NCBI GenBank assembly: GCA_024638215.1
Contig: JAHEKS010000013.1
Span: 1-34,550, forward strand
Length of the DNA stretch: 34,550 nucleotides
Reading direction: 5' to 3'
Origin: Acidobacteriota bacterium
GTDB taxonomy: Bacteria > Acidobacteriota > Terriglobia > UBA7540
The number at the start of each line of letters is the position of its first letter. Position 1 is the first letter of the stretch. The notes beneath the pieces are model-generated. The model searched no databases and was not told where the DNA came from. It saw only the letters and a program-made list of their open reading frames with translations. A program made the translations under genes and the position numbers. Below, one piece after another: positions 33,726-34,550 of the stretch.

Positions 33726-34550
33726 ACAGAAACTCGACGCCCTCCGCAACATGCTGGTGGTGGGTGCTCTGCTGGCGGGCTCGCCGGTTTTAGCCCGTGC
33801 GCAAGCGCCCAAGGCTACCGATCCGACCGCCCCTCCGCCGCGCGCAAAACATCAGGAATATACCATCCGGAAGGACGTTAACCTCGTCGTCCTGCACGCC
33901 ACCGTGCTGGATCACAAAGGCCGCATGGTCAATGACCTCAAGGAAAGCGATTTCAAGGTTTCCGAAGACGGCGTTCCACAGAAACTCTCCGTCTTCAGTC
34001 ACGCCGACATTCCGGTCACGATGGGCATCGTGATTGACGACAGCGGAAGCATGCGGACCAAGCGCGCTTCGGTCAACGCTGCGGCCCTGACCTTCGTCAA
34101 GACCTCCAATCCGCAGGACCAGGTGTTTGTGGTCAATTTCAACGACAACTACTATCTGGATACGCCCGGCGACTTCGCCCAAAACATGGAGGAACTCAAG
34201 GCGGCCCTCGATAAAATCGACTCGCGCGGCGGAACGGCTCTGCGCGACGCCCTGATGGCCTCGATTGACCACATGCGCCTGGGAAACCGCGATAAGAAGG
34301 TTTTGCTGGTCGTCACCGACGGCGAGGACAACGAAAGCCGGTACACCCTGGAGGAATTGTTGCGCAGCGCGCAGAAATCGAATGTGGTCATCTACGCCAT
34401 CGGGTTGTTGGGCGATGAAGAGCCCGGCGGGTTGTTCAAAATGAAGGGCGGCGAAGCCAAGCGCGCCGCCAAGGCCCTGAAGGAATTAACCGAGGCGACC
34501 GGCGGCCAGGCTTACTTTCCGAAATCGCTCGACCAAGTCGAAAACACCTG
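33709..34550 (+). CDS. Second VWFA-related domain protein, C-terminus beyond the window
   Basis: My translation from ATG 33709: MLQRSKQKLDALRNMLVVGALLAGSPVLARAQ..NLVVLHATVLDHKGRMVNDLKESDFKVSEDG..VTMGIVIDDSGSMRTKR..VLLVVTDGEDNESRY.. with no stop before 34550. An alternative start is ATG 33751. Confidence 0.9.
   Translation, partial: MLQRSKQKLDALRNMLVVGALLAGSPVLARAQAPKATDPTAPPPRAKHQEYTIRKDVNLVVLHATVLDHKGRMVNDLKESDFKVSEDGVPQKLSVFSHADIPVTMGIVIDDSGSMRTKRASVNAAALTFVKTSNPQDQVFVVNFNDNYYLDTPGDFAQNMEELKAALDKIDSRGGTALRDALMASIDHMRLGNRDKKVLLVVTDGEDNESRYTLEELLRSAQKSNVVIYAIGLLGDEEPGGLFKMKGGEAKRAAKALKELTEATGGQAYFPKSLDQVENT

Overview
The window is a high-GC bacterial chromosomal segment. Its gene content suggests an acidobacterium: VWFA-related proteins, an LptF-LptG fusion and a KDO pathway. 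That lineage call is inference, not a database result. Most of it is core metabolism: leuS (5' part only), nfo, an M13 metallopeptidase, a DAHP synthase, a beta-propeller protein, a GH57 hydrolase, fused lptF-lptG, ppdK, glyS, glyQ, recO, a PfkB kinase, an SDR, kdsC, kdsD, a CHASE3/HAMP/GAF/GGDEF-like protein, a Ycf46-like AAA ATPase, a GH63-like glycosidase, kdsA, pyrG and two tandem VWA proteins (the second cut by the window edge). I see no CRISPR array, rRNA, tRNA, transposase or recognisable defence island. The least explained signal is a dispersed composite element: a 16-bp near-palindrome TGTCGRCGCGYCGACA followed by an AAGTA-n-TRCTT-like motif. Four copies lie just 3' of, or inside the end of, a gene, always in the same orientation relative to that gene. 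Tandem heptamer arrays accompany it, and glyS appears to carry repeat-derived sequence at both termini. Other points of interest are the interruption of the KDO gene set by a glycosidase, a Ycf46-like ATPase and a diguanylate cyclase; a truncated TMEM175-like remnant; an AT-rich island with a dyad; and a purine-rich leader weakly resembling a GEMM riboswitch.
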